Part shown: positions 44,813 through 54,011 of the stretch, in pieces
Position numbering within the stretch: the first letter of the stretch is position 1
How the letters are laid out: each line of letters opens with the position of its first letter
NCBI GenBank assembly: GCA_000733415.1
Contig: KL662191.1
Location: 87,243-151,242 of the forward strand
Length of the DNA: 64,000 nucleotides
From: [Leptolyngbya] sp. JSC-1
GTDB lineage: Bacteria > Cyanobacteriota > Cyanobacteriia > Elainellales > Elainellaceae
Direction: 5' to 3'
Notes under the pieces: generated by a model
What the model saw: the letters and a program-made list of their open reading frames with translations, nothing else
What the model was told of the DNA's origin: nothing
The model's database searches: none
Position numbers and translations under genes: made by a program

Positions 44813-45658
44813 CTAAATGGCCCTTTTGCGCTGCCACAATTCCAAGCGATAGAGCATCCAGTAAACGCCAGCAAATAAAACAACGGCTAAGACTCCGAAC
44901 AGCAGTAAACCCTCTCCTTCATGCCAATAGAGAAAAGCTGGCTGGTCCTTGGGACTTGCTAGAGTGGCCATGATCGCTATCCGTATACCATTCACGCTAA
45001 ACCCTATTAAAGCGGCAGCGAGAAACGCTACGATTTGCTTAGCTCGACGAACTGGATAAAGCGTCAGGCAGATCACGGCCATTCCTACCAGGTAGATTGA
45101 GCCTTCTAGACCAGAGCAGTTGTCGTAAACTTCGATCGTGCCCGCAGAAGTTGTGATCCAAACATCCTGATGAGAAGCTGCGAAGCCACTATAGGACAGG
45201 AGTAAGGTGGCAAACTTTGCCGTCAAGGGAGCAATATCAACCAAGTTCAGCAAAATACCAGGAACGCCCAAGAAAAACATGATGGCTAGCTCACGTCGGT
45301 ATTGCCATAACCCTCGAAATCCAGAAGCAATTAGGGCTACAGCTAGAGCTGAAACCAAAGGAAACAGACGTAACTCTAGCTGCTGATTACTCGAAAGGAT
45401 GACACTCCGCCAAACCAGCCAGCCGATTAGCCCAGTTCCGGTAAAGCTAGCCAGCAAATTGTGCTGGTAAATGAAGTTTGGATGATTTTCCCAAAGCAGT
45501 GTGGCAGCCGCTAGCAGAAACAAAATGCTCATACCGAAGTAAGCAATGTCTCCAGTGCGCCAGACAACGGCTAGATAAATACCAAATAAGCAAGCAATCA
45601 GGGCCAACAAGCCGTATTGAGGATGCTTGAATAGCTGTGTGAGGTTAAAATCTGTCAT
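44813..45658 (-). CDS. cyanoexosortase
   Basis: 281 residues, eight or so membrane helices. The three catalytic exosortase residues are present: Cys181 in YDNCSGLEG, Arg226 in VNGIRIAIM, and His246 in YWHEGEG. Exosortases cleave and sort proteins with a PEP-CTERM-type tail to the surface. Sequence suits the cyanobacterial type A group. Its usual small partner gene is not adjacent, and no PEP-CTERM substrate is in this window, so targets must be elsewhere. Confidence 0.9.
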   Translation of the reverse strand: MTDFNLTQLFKHPQYGLLALIACLFGIYLAVVWRTGDIAYFGMSILFLLAAATLLWENHPNFIYQHNLLASFTGTGLIGWLVWRSVILSSNQQLELRLFPLVSALAVALIASGFRGLWQYRRELAIMFFLGVPGILLNLVDIAPLTAKFATLLLSYSGFAASHQDVWITTSAGTIEVYDNCSGLEGSIYLVGMAVICLTLYPVRRAKQIVAFLAAALIGFSVNGIRIAIMATLASPKDQPAFLYWHEGEGLLLFGVLAVVLFAGVYWMLYRLELWQRKRAI

Positions 45659-46290
45659 AGGCTGGTTTTATTTTTTCGGCTGCACTATTAGCTGCGCCAG
45701 CAGAACTGAAGTAAACTACGTTGCTGGGTTAGACAGCTCACGGACCCTCATCCCTTTCATACCATCTCCCCTTTTCTACGAAAAAACACGTAAAAGGCGG
45801 GTGAAGTCAATGCAACAAATTGTATTTTTACAATGAAGTTCTGATAGCTTTAAGATAACGCTTGGAATTTCTTAGCACCGGGGATTGATGGCTGTTAACG
45901 AGGGGTTAACGAGAGAAGATTTGATTAATAAATGCCAGAATAACGCGAATATTTGAAGACTAAAGCTAAATACGAAATTTACATACAAGAATTATTTGAA
46001 GATGAGATTCTTGATTCTAAAGATTTTTACCCAAAAATAATTCCAAAACAACAAATTTCTGGAACTAGAATCAGAATCTAAATATATTTTCAACAGTAGT
46101 TATTTAACAAAAACAGACAATGAGATAACGCAAATATAATTACACGAAAAATCTACACTTATGTGTAAGCAAAGAATATATAAAACTTTAAAGTATTCGA
46201 AGAAGCTGATTGAGCTGATTGAAAAGGATCTTGTCGTTTGGATCCGCCCCCTTTTCTGGGATGGCCGTAGGGCTATAATTCCGTACCAGC

Positions 46291-46328
46291 GGGGAACTTT
46301 GAACAGCGACGGTTCGGGAAAGTTCCCC
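46291..46328. other. 10-bp perfect stem-loop in AT-rich region
   Basis: GGGGAACTTT (46291-46300) and AAAGTTCCCC (46319-46328) pair exactly around an 18-base loop. No T-run. Could be a hairpin at the end of a decayed mobile element or a small RNA. Confidence 0.6.
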
Positions 46329-46537
46329 AGAATAGGGATGTAGGGAGCTTCTCAAACAGCTTCTAACTGCTGATAGGCATCCGTGCTACAGGATCACCAA
46401 ATCATTGCATTGGATTGACCCACCTAATAGCTGATATGCAATAGGCGATGAACCTGAATGCGGCAAAGTGTAGTTGTTTTTTAGTTGTGAGTGTGCCAAC
46501 GAAACCGCTTTGCCGCTTTACGTCTACAATCGCTGAC

Positions 46538-46564
46538 AAAAAAGGGGAGCATTCCTGCTCCCCC
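46538..46564 (-). terminator. rho-independent terminator of hli
   Basis: On the minus strand GGGGAGC and GCTCCCC pair around AGGAAT, then TTTTTT. About 35 bp past the hli stop. Confidence 0.92.
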
Positions 46565-46598
46565 TCGCAATGAACAGACTACTGATAGGTAACGAAGC

Positions 46599-46742
46599 TT
46601 ACATCAGACCGAGCTGAGACAGAATGCCTTGACCAGTCAAAAGCTCAGTAGCCAAACCAATTACAAAACCCAACATTGCCAAACGACCGTTCCATGTTTC
46701 AGCAAACTGGGTAAAACCGAATTTGGGTGCTTGATTTTCCAT
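46599..46742 (-). CDS. hli: high-light-inducible protein (Hli/Scp)
   Basis: 47 residues, too short for simple ORF listing. One membrane helix with the chlorophyll-binding LHC motif: ETWNGRLAMLGFVIGLATEL, where Glu, Asn and Arg supply the ligand and salt bridge. Short hydrophilic N-terminus MENQAPKFGFTQF. Hli proteins bind chlorophyll and carotenoid and protect photosystem assembly under excess light. An HLR1-like site lies 64-79 bp upstream and a strong terminator follows, so it is a self-contained light-regulated unit. Confidence 0.95.
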   Translation of the reverse strand: MENQAPKFGFTQFAETWNGRLAMLGFVIGLATELLTGQGILSQLGLM

Positions 46743-46805
46743 GACTGCTAGACCTCGTTAATATCAACCTTGTTGCTACTAACTTAACATAACTTTTTAA
46801 AGTTT

Positions 46806-46821
46806 TGCAACGATTTGTAAA
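46806..46821 (-). promoter_or_regulatory. HLR1-like operator upstream of hli
   Basis: On the minus strand TTTACAAATCGTTGCA: two hexamers TTTACA and GTTGCA four bases apart. The HLR1 consensus bound by RpaB is two (G/T)TTACA hexamers with four bases between, so this site has one mismatch (G for A in the second). In known cases RpaB represses hli genes in low light. The assignment is by sequence only. Confidence 0.6.
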
Positions 46822-46844
46822 CTAATCGTAGGCATAGAGTTGAG

Positions 46845-47789
46845 TCATGCATTAGTTGAAGTATCTGCTACCACATCCCAGCCTTTAGCTCGATAGCCAA
46901 ACTGAAACAGGTCGGGATGCAGCAGTTCAGCCAGAATTTCCAAAGAATCGACCAAGCGGGGACCAGAGCGATTGAAGTAGTGATTGCCATCGGTAATGTA
47001 AACGCGCCCGGTTTGAACCGCCTTTAGCTTGGCCCAATCGAGGTGCTGCGCCAGTTCAGTGGCATCCTGGCGGGTTCGCTCCAAATCAAACCCACAGGGC
47101 ATGATCACCAAAACATCTGGATCTGCCTCGATCAAATCGGACCATTGCAGCCAAGCCGAATGCTGTCCTACCTTGCCAAATAGAGGAGTGCCACCTGCCA
47201 GCTCTACGAGTTCTGGAATCCAGTTTCCGGCTCCCATCAGGGGATTGGCCCATTCAATGCAGGCAACCGTCGATCGCTGGTCGGCAGGTAAGGATTGAGT
47301 GATCTGGCTGCAATGATTGACGCGCTGCTTGAGCGCAGTTAAGGCCGGATTCGGGTCAATGTCTAAGGCATTGGCAACTCGTTCAATGTCAGCCCAGACT
47401 TCGGCTAGGGTATTGGGCTGGAGGGAAATAATTTGCGGCTGCGAGTGGGTCAGCGTCGCTACGGCCTGTTCCACATCGGCTAAACTGACGGCACAAACTT
47501 CGCATTGAGCTTGGGTCAGAATGTGCGTTGGTTGTAATTCCTCTAGCACATCGGTTTTGACACGGTAAACGCTGAGGGCTGACTGTAATAAATCGCTTAC
47601 CCGGTCGTGAATTTGACTGCTCGTACCTTCGGGGTCAAACTTCGGCTCGGTACAGACCGGACGCGACTGCACCTCGATTGGATAGTCACATTCATGGGAG
47701 CGTCCTACCAGGGCATCGGTGAGGCCGAGTAGGGCAATAATTTCTGTGGCGCTGGGGATTAGGGAAACGATGCGGGGGGTGAATGTCAT
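46845..47789 (-). CDS. corrinoid-binding BtuF-like protein without signal peptide
   Basis: 314 residues of the helical-backbone (class III) binding-protein fold. Typical starts: RIVSLIPSATEIIALLGL, the VGRSHECDYP segment, THILTQAQCEVCAV and the AGGTPLFG loop. The family includes cobalamin-binding proteins. No signal peptide is visible, so unlike periplasmic BtuF it would stay in the cytoplasm unless the start is further upstream; the gap to the next gene is 47 bp. It follows the carotenoid oxygenase gene on the same strand and may share its message. Cobalamin or another corrinoid is inferred. Confidence 0.87.
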   Translation of the reverse strand: MTFTPRIVSLIPSATEIIALLGLTDALVGRSHECDYPIEVQSRPVCTEPKFDPEGTSSQIHDRVSDLLQSALSVYRVKTDVLEELQPTHILTQAQCEVCAVSLADVEQAVATLTHSQPQIISLQPNTLAEVWADIERVANALDIDPNPALTALKQRVNHCSQITQSLPADQRSTVACIEWANPLMGAGNWIPELVELAGGTPLFGKVGQHSAWLQWSDLIEADPDVLVIMPCGFDLERTRQDATELAQHLDWAKLKAVQTGRVYITDGNHYFNRSGPRLVDSLEILAELLHPDLFQFGYRAKGWDVVADTSTNA

Positions 47790-47836
47790 GGCATTACATT
47801 TGGCTCAAAGCACACTCCCATTCTCGCTTGATTTGT

Positions 47837-49360
47837 CTAGCTGGGCAGAAACACCTGATTGGTGAAGCTACCGTGCAATCCATAGGGAATATGGTGCTTG
47901 AGGCGCAGAATAGCAACCGGCTGACTCAGATCTTGCGCATCTAAAATTACCAGTTCCGAGCATTCCCGTGCCGCGTTAAAGGTGAGCAGCAGCAGCCAGC
48001 CCTCATCTTCCGCGGCATTGGGGCTAGAGGATCGAGGAACAAACACGGGTTCGCCGCCAAAGCCACGGGGAGCTGCACTCCAGAGCTGACGCTCGCCAGT
48101 TTCCAGGTCAACCTTAATCACGGCCTGTAGGGGGGCATTGCCAGTTGGATCATGGGCCGCACCGAGATAAACATAGCGATAGGAACGACCTACTTTGTCA
48201 GGATGCAGGGTGGGAAACTCGCAGCAGCGCGATTCCAGCAACTGCCGCTCTACGGTCTCGGTTTGCAGGTTGAACTGAAACCGCCAGAGCTGACCGGGAT
48301 CGAGTTTTTCAAACCGGACTTGCTGATAGTCTTCGTCAGCGTCGATCGTGGGTAACGAAGCGTAGCAGATCGAATCGACGTAAAGATATCCATCTTGCTC
48401 AAAGGCATTGGCGTGGTGAAACACAAACCCCACTTCGACAGGAATGCGCTGGACCGGATCACGACCATTACGGGGAATCACAATCACTTGCGTGGGTTGG
48501 TGTAGCCGAGGTTGCAGGCATTGTCCGGCCCCTTTGAAGCCCAGCAGATAGGGCAAGGGGTTAAACGCCATTGGTGCTTGGAAGAAAACGCAGTAATTGG
48601 GCGTGATCGCAAAGTCGTGCATGAAGGCGAATCCGGGTACGGCATGGGCATGTTGCCGCAAGAGCTGACCCGATGGGTCAAATTCGTAGATCGTGATTGT
48701 GCTGGAAAGTCCGGTCTTGACCGAGAAGTTGACTAAACAGGGAGCACCGCCATCTATTTCACAGGCGGGATCGATGCGGGGGTGGGCAGCAAAGGCATTA
48801 CCGGGCTGCAACACACCGTCGAGGTAATCAATTCCGATTGTGTCAAGCGTGGCCGGATCGAGCCGATGCGGTTCAGCCGCTTCCCACAAAGCTAAGAGCC
48901 GGTTGCCCCAGTAGATCACGTGCGTATTGGCAATGTTTTTCAGCCGCAGATCGAAGGCATTCGCTAACCAGCCGCCTGGTTTTTGCGTCCCGAACACCCC
49001 CCGGTAGAGAAACCGACCCGCTTCCTGTTCTTCTAAAAACGCCTGAGTGCGCACATAGCGATTGCGGAAATGGGCACGCCCGTTGATGAAGGTAAAGGCT
49101 GAAATCATGCCATCCCCATCGAAGGGATGATGCACGCGCTGGCCGTTGATGTCGAGCAGACCGGGGCCATTGCGGAATAGGGTACCCTCTAGGTCGGGGG
49201 GAATCTGGCCTTCGATGTCATCGATCCAGTAGTCGGACTCCTGCGTCAGGGAGCGATAGCCCTTCTGCCAGTCCTGAAGCGTGTAGGACATAGCCAGACT
49301 TTGATCAACTTGTTCGGTCGTTGGGAGCGTGCTGCGTTCCCCTAACTGAAAACTTTGCAT
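47837..49360 (-). CDS. carotenoid oxygenase (apocarotenoid-cleaving)
   Basis: 507 residues. A seven-bladed propeller of the carotenoid cleavage dioxygenase family; iron is held by four His, seen in AFAAHPRIDP, FMHDFAIT, FHHANAFE and YGLHGSF. Early segment GTLFRNGPGL is a family hallmark. Such enzymes cut beta-apocarotenals or carotenoids to make retinal and other apocarotenoids. The ATG at 49360 gives the usual start MQSFQLGERS. In a minus-strand row with a folate/biopterin-type transporter upstream and a BtuF-like gene downstream. Confidence 0.93.
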   Translation of the reverse strand: MQSFQLGERSTLPTTEQVDQSLAMSYTLQDWQKGYRSLTQESDYWIDDIEGQIPPDLEGTLFRNGPGLLDINGQRVHHPFDGDGMISAFTFINGRAHFRNRYVRTQAFLEEQEAGRFLYRGVFGTQKPGGWLANAFDLRLKNIANTHVIYWGNRLLALWEAAEPHRLDPATLDTIGIDYLDGVLQPGNAFAAHPRIDPACEIDGGAPCLVNFSVKTGLSSTITIYEFDPSGQLLRQHAHAVPGFAFMHDFAITPNYCVFFQAPMAFNPLPYLLGFKGAGQCLQPRLHQPTQVIVIPRNGRDPVQRIPVEVGFVFHHANAFEQDGYLYVDSICYASLPTIDADEDYQQVRFEKLDPGQLWRFQFNLQTETVERQLLESRCCEFPTLHPDKVGRSYRYVYLGAAHDPTGNAPLQAVIKVDLETGERQLWSAAPRGFGGEPVFVPRSSSPNAAEDEGWLLLLTFNAARECSELVILDAQDLSQPVAILRLKHHIPYGLHGSFTNQVFLPS

Positions 49361-49503
49361 AATCAATCTCAATCTAGAACTCTGTTGGATATACGAATGG
49401 ATATACGAAGAAAACAAGAATTTGAGAAACCCAGCACCAGGGAAAATCCCAGCCATACCAAATGCTGGACCAGGCAAGCTTTGCCCAACCAAAGCAGGCA
49501 CTG

Positions 49504-50922
49504 CTAACGACGAAATTCAGGCACCAGCTCATGATCGGCGGTGGAAAGCGGCTCTACAGAGGGGATCGCAGCAGGCGGCAAAACGGGAGAGGATTCTTCA
49601 TCTAAACTTGGGAGTTGACTTTCCTCACTACTGGGCAGCCAGCCTAGAAACGGCAACGGCAGCAGCGTACTCAAGTTGGTAATCACGACCAGCAGCCAGA
49701 GCTGGGAAAAGTTGGTTTCCGTGATTCCCAGCCACTGCATCAACAGTGCTCCAGAGCCATAGGACAGGAGTCCTGCCAGGTTTGTTACTGACATTAACAA
49801 AGCAAACAGCGTTGCTTCCACCCCCGGCGGACAGAGTCTTGCAGCCAAAACCAGCACCGGCATGTAGGCAATTTGCCCCATCACGGTCAAAATCAGGCTG
49901 TCTCCTAAGCTAAACCAGTGATCGTCAATACCCAGGGCGCGGTTTGTGTGCGTCACCAATAGCAGCATCGTCATGCCCAATACGGTCGAGATTACCGTTG
50001 TCCAGCCGAAGAACACCCGCAGTGGCATGGCCCGAAAGAAGCGCTGAAATAGCCAAATACCCAGCAACGAGGCGACGCTCGTCACCAAGCGCACTCGGCC
50101 CAAGAATTCCGGCTGAAAGCCCAGTTCGTTAGTGGTGAAGAAGAAAAAGGCAGCATCTGCAGTGGGAGTGGCCTGCCAGAGAAACAGAAACGCCGTGGGT
50201 AGCCAAATCGATTTTTGGGTAATGGCTGTGCGCAGTTGTTTCACCTGCTGCCAAATTACCGACCATTCGCTGCTCGCCTCAACCCGCGACTCACTAATCC
50301 ACCAAGCTACCAGAGAAATGATCAGCGGAAAGGTGGCCGTAATGCCAAACACGATGCGGTTGCTGAAATGTTCGAGCAAAAAGCCACTGAAGTAGGCCGT
50401 GATTAATCCGCCCAGCGCTGTAGCGCCCCAACAAATGGATTGGAGGGAACCGGCTTCCTGCACCGATTCCTGACGGGCACGCTCGACCACTAGCGAATCC
50501 ACAATCACATCGCTAAAGGCTACCGACAAGGAGCCGAGAGCAATCGCAACGGTTGCGGCCCAGGCCGTATGCACAACCGTCGCCAGCATCACCCAGGCCA
50601 AGGTGCCGAGCAGCCCAGACAAAATCAGGTAGGGACGCCTGCGGTAGCCCAGAATCGGCAAGCCATCGGAGATGAACCCAAATAAGGGCTTGATCATCCA
50701 GGGTAAAGCTGCGATGCCCATAAAGGCCGACACTTGAGCCGGACTCAGCCCCAACTCATCCTTGAGGAAAAAGCTCACGGCCAGCCGTGCCAGCCCCAAA
50801 ATGCCTTGAACAAAATAAACCAGCAAAATGGCGGCCAATTCTGGACTGAGTTCATGCCCAAACAAGAGCTTCTCGCTTAGAAGATGTTTGGCTTTCGTGT
50901 AACCGGGAAGTCCACTGATCAT
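49504..50922 (-). CDS. folate/biopterin family MFS transporter (FBT)
   Basis: 472 residues, about 12 membrane helices. FBT-family features: GLARLAVSFFLKDELGLSP, ALPWMIKPLFGFISDG, RRRPYLILSG and SDVIVDSLVVERAR. The family moves folates or pterins. A Synechocystis homolog (Slr0642) has been shown to carry folates. The Pro/Ser-rich C-terminal 50 residues are cytoplasmic. First gene in the minus-strand run, 143 bp before the carotenoid oxygenase. Confidence 0.9.
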   Translation of the reverse strand: MISGLPGYTKAKHLLSEKLLFGHELSPELAAILLVYFVQGILGLARLAVSFFLKDELGLSPAQVSAFMGIAALPWMIKPLFGFISDGLPILGYRRRPYLILSGLLGTLAWVMLATVVHTAWAATVAIALGSLSVAFSDVIVDSLVVERARQESVQEAGSLQSICWGATALGGLITAYFSGFLLEHFSNRIVFGITATFPLIISLVAWWISESRVEASSEWSVIWQQVKQLRTAITQKSIWLPTAFLFLWQATPTADAAFFFFTTNELGFQPEFLGRVRLVTSVASLLGIWLFQRFFRAMPLRVFFGWTTVISTVLGMTMLLLVTHTNRALGIDDHWFSLGDSLILTVMGQIAYMPVLVLAARLCPPGVEATLFALLMSVTNLAGLLSYGSGALLMQWLGITETNFSQLWLLVVITNLSTLLPLPFLGWLPSSEESQLPSLDEESSPVLPPAAIPSVEPLSTADHELVPEFRR

Positions 50923-51061
50923 CTAGATGAGATGTTAAGAAATATCAACTGCCTTCTATGATAGCCTTCTCGGTTTTTCTGTCTAGGCTGGCCTGATCTG
51001 GATTGCTGATTTCGAGCAAATGTACTAGTCTTATTTCAATAGATTGCGGTGAGGCGTTGCT

Positions 51062-51460
51062 ATGGTTCAGTTTGCTTACACCATTCTCTATGTCAAGGAT
51101 GTCCCCCAAGCTGTTGCGTTTTACCACAAAGCGTTCGGGTTGCAGGCGCGGTTTGTGCATGAGAGTGGGCAGTATGCGGAGCTGGAAACAGGTGGTACAA
51201 CCCTTGCCTTCGCGACTAACGACCTAGCCAAGTCTAATCTGCCGCAAGGGTTTGTCGAGAATAGTTTGTCTCAGCCACCGGCTGGAATCGAGGTGGGATT
51301 TGTCACAGCGGATGTACCCAGTGCGTTTGCTCAGGCAGTTGAGGCTGGCGCAGTCGCTGTTGCCGAACCAAAAGTTAAACCCTGGGGGCAAACGGTTGCC
51401 TATGTGCGAGATCTAGACGGAATTCTGGTCGAACTTTGCAGCTCGATCGGTCTGGAATAG
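51062..51460 (+). CDS. VOC superfamily protein (glyoxalase-like)
   Basis: 132 residues with paired beta-alpha-beta-beta-beta modules: TILYVKDVPQAVAFYHKAFG and GFVTADVPSAFAQAVEAGA, then WGQTVAYVRDLDGILVEL. The last acidic residue (Glu in the VEL end) is the usual metal ligand; His at the start of module 1 is replaced, so a complete metal site is doubtful. The substrate is unknown. Convergent with the RTX-protein gene, 24 bp between stops. Confidence 0.88.
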   Translation: MVQFAYTILYVKDVPQAVAFYHKAFGLQARFVHESGQYAELETGGTTLAFATNDLAKSNLPQGFVENSLSQPPAGIEVGFVTADVPSAFAQAVEAGAVAVAEPKVKPWGQTVAYVRDLDGILVELCSSIGLE

Positions 51461-51483
51461 AAGCGGTTGTAGGCACTGCCCAA

Positions 51484-53640
51484 TCAAGTAATAAAATCAC
51501 TAGGCGCATAGGTAATCTGGCTAGCCAGCACGTTTTTAAGCACAGCGAGCGGTTGACTACCGGCTGTGATGACCGTATCTAAGCCCTGCTGTTGGAATTG
51601 CAGCGAATTGGGGTCAATATTGCTATCCAAAGAAAGCAAGTCAATACCGTCCTGGAAATCCTTGATTACGGTCGTGCCGCTCTTGAATTGCAGAAAGAAA
51701 ATATCGGCACCGGGGCCACCTGTGAGCTGATCATTGCCATTGCCAGCGACCAGAAAATCGTCGCCTTTGCCACCATCCAGCTTGTCGTTGCCCTCGCCGC
51801 CTTCTAGATAGTCAGCATCTGCTTCGCCAAACAGCCGATCGTTACCGTTGCCGCCATCCAGCAAATCGTTGCCCGCTCGGCCCGATAAAACGTCGTTGCC
51901 TCGCAAGCCGGTAATCTCGTCGCTGCCGCCGGTGCCATCTAGCCGATCATCTCGATTGGTGCCGCGAATTTCCTTGCCGGAGCGAGACGCGGGGACAAAA
52001 TCTGCCGGATAGGAAATCGTTCTCGCCTCAATCCCCAATAAGACCGCCAACTCAATGCCTTTCCAGGAGACGACCGTATTGCTGCCTTCTTGGACGATGC
52101 GCAGGTGTTGCGGTTCGATCCCAGCCGATAAACCGAGCACATCTACCCCATCTTCAAAGTCGGTGATCAGGGTACTGCCCGGTTTAATCCGCAGCACAAA
52201 GGTATCGGCACCCCGGCCACCCGTCAGCCGATCGTTGCCGTTGCCGCCATCCAGCGTATCTTTATTAGCCCCACCCAGCAGGATATCGTTATCGCCGCCG
52301 CCTTCCAGCACATCATCGCCCAAGCCGCCTTCCAAAATGTCATTGCCCCGAAAGCCCTTGAGCAAATCGTTGCCGCGTAGTCCCAGGAGTCGATCATTGC
52401 CGCTGTTGCCCCGTAATGTGTTGTCGAACCGATCGCCGCGAATTGTGCGTCGAGAGGTAATGAAACGGGACTGAATGTCCTGGTTGTTCCTTGAGAGGGA
52501 ATCGTCCTGCCACGCCACAACATAGTCCGCTGTGGGTGCAACTGCAATGGCTGGGAGAGATTGATCATTGGCCTCTTCCCGGTTGACCTGAAATTCGCCG
52601 CCGAGCCGCCTACCGTTTTCGGCAAACCGCTGCCCAAAAATGCCAACCCCATCTCCGTCCTGATTTTCGCTGGCCCACACGACGGTGAAGTTGCCGCCTG
52701 CATCGACCCCGACGGCTGGCGTGGTCTGATCGCCACGAGTGGTTTGGTTGACGCGAAACTCATGGCCTAGCGGATTGCCGCTGGCGCTGTAGCGTTGGGC
52801 ATAGATGCCATAGCCATCCTGGTCAGAACTGCGGCTGTCGCTCTGCCATGCCACGACGAAATCCCCGTTGTCATCGATTGCTACAGATGGGTTGAGCTGG
52901 TTACCATCTGTCTCGGTGTTGACCTGAAATTCGATTCCAACTGGATTGCCAATGTTGTTATAACGCTGACCAAAGATGCCGGTACCGCTGCCATCCTGCC
53001 GTTCGCTAACCCAGATGACAACAAAATCCCCCTGCGCATTCATGGCGACGACCGGCGCGGTTTGGTCGTTTTCGGTGCGGGTGTTGATGCGAAACTCGTT
53101 GCCAATCAGTGCTCCGCTGCGGTCAAACCGCTGTCCTACAATGCCCGTGCCGTCATCATCGCGTCCAGTCGTGTTATTGTCCTGATCGTCGCTTTGATAA
53201 ACTACGACAAAATTGCCGCTGCCATCGATAGCTACATCCGGGTTGTTCTGATCCTGGAGCGTGCTGCGATTCAGCCGAAACTCTGACCCCAAGCGCTGAC
53301 CTCTAGCATCGAACCGCTGAGCAAATACATCCTGCCCGCTGCCGCCAAACGACTGCTCGCTAGCCCAAACCACGACAAAGCTGTTATCCAGGGTCATGGC
53401 GACTGCCGGATCGGTTTGATCATCAGCCGTGGCGGTGTTGACTTGAAATTCGCTGCTAATCGGCCTGCCAGAAGCATTGTAGGCACGGGCAAAAATGCCG
53501 GTACCGTCCCCATCTTGATCCTGACTTTGCCAAGTGACGACAAAATTACCGAGGGAACCAATAGCAATGTCGGGCTTTTCTTGATTGCCGCTGACATAGG
53601 TATTGACGCGAAAGTCGGAGCCGGATGAGTTAGCGCTCAT
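51484..53640 (-). CDS. RTX calcium-binding repeat protein, two-module
   Basis: 718 residues, very acidic. N-terminal half: seven repeats of about 55 residues beginning F(R/Q)(V/I/L)N and carrying a DGDGTGIFAQRF-like Asp-rich turn, likely a beta-propeller or repeat array. C-terminal half: two copies of a module, each with GGxGxDxLxGG calcium-binding nonapeptides (GNDRLTGG, GNDQLTGG) followed by a conserved GADTFVLR or GADIFFLQ plus TLITDFEDGVDVLGL type end. The end pattern suits type I secretion signals of cyanobacterial RTX proteins. No Sec signal. Secretion and surface role are inferred; no adjacent TolC/HlyD. Confidence 0.88.
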   Translation of the reverse strand: MSANSSGSDFRVNTYVSGNQEKPDIAIGSLGNFVVTWQSQDQDGDGTGIFARAYNASGRPISSEFQVNTATADDQTDPAVAMTLDNSFVVVWASEQSFGGSGQDVFAQRFDARGQRLGSEFRLNRSTLQDQNNPDVAIDGSGNFVVVYQSDDQDNNTTGRDDDGTGIVGQRFDRSGALIGNEFRINTRTENDQTAPVVAMNAQGDFVVIWVSERQDGSGTGIFGQRYNNIGNPVGIEFQVNTETDGNQLNPSVAIDDNGDFVVAWQSDSRSSDQDGYGIYAQRYSASGNPLGHEFRVNQTTRGDQTTPAVGVDAGGNFTVVWASENQDGDGVGIFGQRFAENGRRLGGEFQVNREEANDQSLPAIAVAPTADYVVAWQDDSLSRNNQDIQSRFITSRRTIRGDRFDNTLRGNSGNDRLLGLRGNDLLKGFRGNDILEGGLGDDVLEGGGDNDILLGGANKDTLDGGNGNDRLTGGRGADTFVLRIKPGSTLITDFEDGVDVLGLSAGIEPQHLRIVQEGSNTVVSWKGIELAVLLGIEARTISYPADFVPASRSGKEIRGTNRDDRLDGTGGSDEITGLRGNDVLSGRAGNDLLDGGNGNDRLFGEADADYLEGGEGNDKLDGGKGDDFLVAGNGNDQLTGGPGADIFFLQFKSGTTVIKDFQDGIDLLSLDSNIDPNSLQFQQQGLDTVITAGSQPLAVLKNVLASQITYAPSDFIT

Positions 53641-54011
53641 AGTCTTTCTCGATGCGGGTGCAGCACCATGATAGATGCCATATCTAGAGTTGAACCGCTT
53701 TGTTAAGTAATATTTTGGCCTAGATGTAGGGTAACTAGAATAACAGGTCTAGATTTATAGTGTGCCTCTGTGGTTTTCAGTACAGGTGGGGTTTTGCAGG
53801 ATTGGATTGCGAAATTTGCTTAACTCAGCGGCCCCAAAGTTTCCATTGGTTTAGCAAAGGTTCAAGGTAACGCCGCAAACCTGACTAGTTAAACTTTTTC
53901 CTGATAAATGTCCTCTTCTGGCCTGACCAAAACCGAGCCGGGATGTTATAAGTTAAAGTGAGATTTTTTAACTAAACGTAAAAACAGAGTTGTTTACTGA
54001 GAGGACGATCC
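53641..54011. other. divergent region between the RTX gene and clpS
   Basis: 371 bp. Probably carries both promoters and a long leader on either side. No hairpin or repeat of note. Confidence 0.5.

Larger units (their letters stand above)
45659..46598. other. AT-rich non-coding stretch with small frame and hairpins
   Basis: About 940 bp. A stretch from 45950 to 46200 is markedly AT-rich and differs from the flanks. It holds a 42-codon frame (45953-46081, TTG start, YEIYIQELFEDE-like) that reads like protein but matches nothing. A second 60-codon frame (46161-46343) is less convincing because it includes the hairpin at 46291-46328. A terminator for hli lies at 46538-46564. No known RNA recognised. 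Confidence 0.5.

Noticed and set aside
47790..47836. Cobalamin riboswitch before the BtuF-like gene
   Set aside because: The gap is 47 bp, far too short for such an aptamer.
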